Below are positions 63,150 through 64,000 of a stretch of 64,000 bases of DNA, piece after piece. The notes under the pieces are model-generated. The model worked only from the letters and a program-made list of their open reading frames with translations, was not told where the DNA came from and ran no database searches. The DNA comes from Podarcis raffonei. Its lineage: Eukaryota > Chordata > Lepidosauria > Squamata > Lacertidae. The stretch covers positions 2,790,001 to 2,854,000 of the forward strand of contig NC_070604.1 in NCBI RefSeq assembly GCF_027172205.1, in the 5' to 3' direction. The translations under genes were made by a program, and so were the position numbers. The first letter of the stretch is position 1; each line of letters begins with the position of its first letter.

Positions 63150-64000
63150 GCAGGGCTGCCTTTTAAGTTCAGTGCTGACTTGAATTCAAGTCAAGACTGC
63201 AAATGAAGAATTGAGAGTGAATTTAGTGCGCTTTTGATTCTTTGAAATTATATGACTCTATAGGTCATTGACAGATGTGTGGCCTGCATCCATCTGTAAA
63301 GATTGCTTTGTAGAGAATCACAGGTGATGTGTATCTGGAACTGTGAGTTGTGTCTCTGGAACTGTTTGAATTGTGCTACTTAACAAGTTCTTCAAGATTT
63401 TCTATAGGATTCCAACCCCTGGATAAAGGTACCCCCAGGGTATAGATTAAACTGACAGGTGGGTTAGAAACTGAAATCTATCAATATTCTAATGATTGCT
63501 CAGGCTGCTTCAAAGTGTTCTTTAATATTTTCCCAGCATTAAAATTGTAGCAATAAAAATTGAATGTTACCCCAGTGCTAAAAAGAAATATGTAAAATAC
63601 GTTCTATTGGTTCTGTTCTTGACTAAACTGAAACCTTGCAATTATCATGCAATTGTATGTAGTTAATTGTATAACATATGTTTTTAGTGTAATTGCTTCT
63701 CTTTCTTTGCAGTGAAATCATTTTCCATTTTAGGTATTGACCTACTGACCCAATGGAACTTGATTTTCACCTTCAGTTTCCCCCCTCTAGTTCTCTTTCT
63801 TCTCTTTCTTCCTGCTGTGATCAAAGGGGTCCCATTATCTTGAAAGAGGGGGAGAAGGACATTCTCTTGGCATTTTACTGCTGCTGATTCTCTGAAGCAA
63901 TGTTTTGTCTCTGAGAAGGCATTCAGTGGTGTAGTTAGCACGTCACATTAAACTATAGTTTAAACTATACTAAAGTTCAATGAGATCTTCAAACCAGATG
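63150..64000. other. No gene recognised; one strong acceptor-like site
   Basis: CTTCTCTTTCTTTGCAG at about 63697-63713 is an excellent plus-strand acceptor sequence. No coding exon of a known protein follows that I can identify. Confidence 0.3.

Overview
This window is vertebrate nuclear DNA and almost certainly squamate (lizard). It combines a spliced host gene, GT-AG introns and CpG-island promoters with a squamate repeat mix: tRNA-headed SINEs with a Sauria/Squam1-like tail, a BovB LINE, CR1, L2 and L1 LINEs, and many hAT- and Tc1/mariner/Tigger-like short DNA transposons. A lacertid-like lizard is my best guess, from the SINE sequence alone.

Only one host gene can be read in full: MDH1, cytosolic malate dehydrogenase, on the minus strand from its ATG at 46991-46993 to its stop at 32730-32732. 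Nine coding exons join in phase to exactly 334 codons, and the catalytic residues fall at the family's usual positions. The stop codon sits in the context UGA CUA G and is followed by 21 open codons ending in SRL, a peroxisomal targeting signal. This is the layout of the known MDH1 stop-codon read-through that makes a peroxisomal isoform.

The MDH1 start lies in a CpG island (about 46.5-47.45 kb) with NRF1-like and ACTAYRNNNCCCR motifs, typical of bidirectional housekeeping promoters. In other vertebrates the head-to-head neighbour is WDPCP. I could not recognise WDPCP coding exons here, so 47.4-64 kb is probably its first intron(s). A second CpG island with an ATG|GTGAGC on the plus strand lies at 51.34-51.76 kb. 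The region from 1 to 32 kb, downstream of MDH1, looks intergenic and holds only repeats plus one weak exon-like segment near 16.65 kb.

Layout: 1-22.8 kb is repeat-rich intergenic DNA. 22.8-25.6 kb is a nearly intact CR1 ORF2. 27.7-30.0 kb is L2 and 31.4-32.0 kb an older CR1. 32.1-47.4 kb is MDH1 with L1, L2, SINEs and short DNA transposons in its introns. 47.4-64 kb is further repeat-rich DNA with a second young CR1, hAT elements, a BovB and several SINEs. Many elements are nested with intact target-site duplications, so relative insertion order can be read directly. The main discoveries to check are the MDH1 read-through signal, a palindrome-array transposon in MDH1 intron 6, a SINE-bracketed 1.4-kb insertion, and palindromic hAT elements that carry a ZNF143-like motif.
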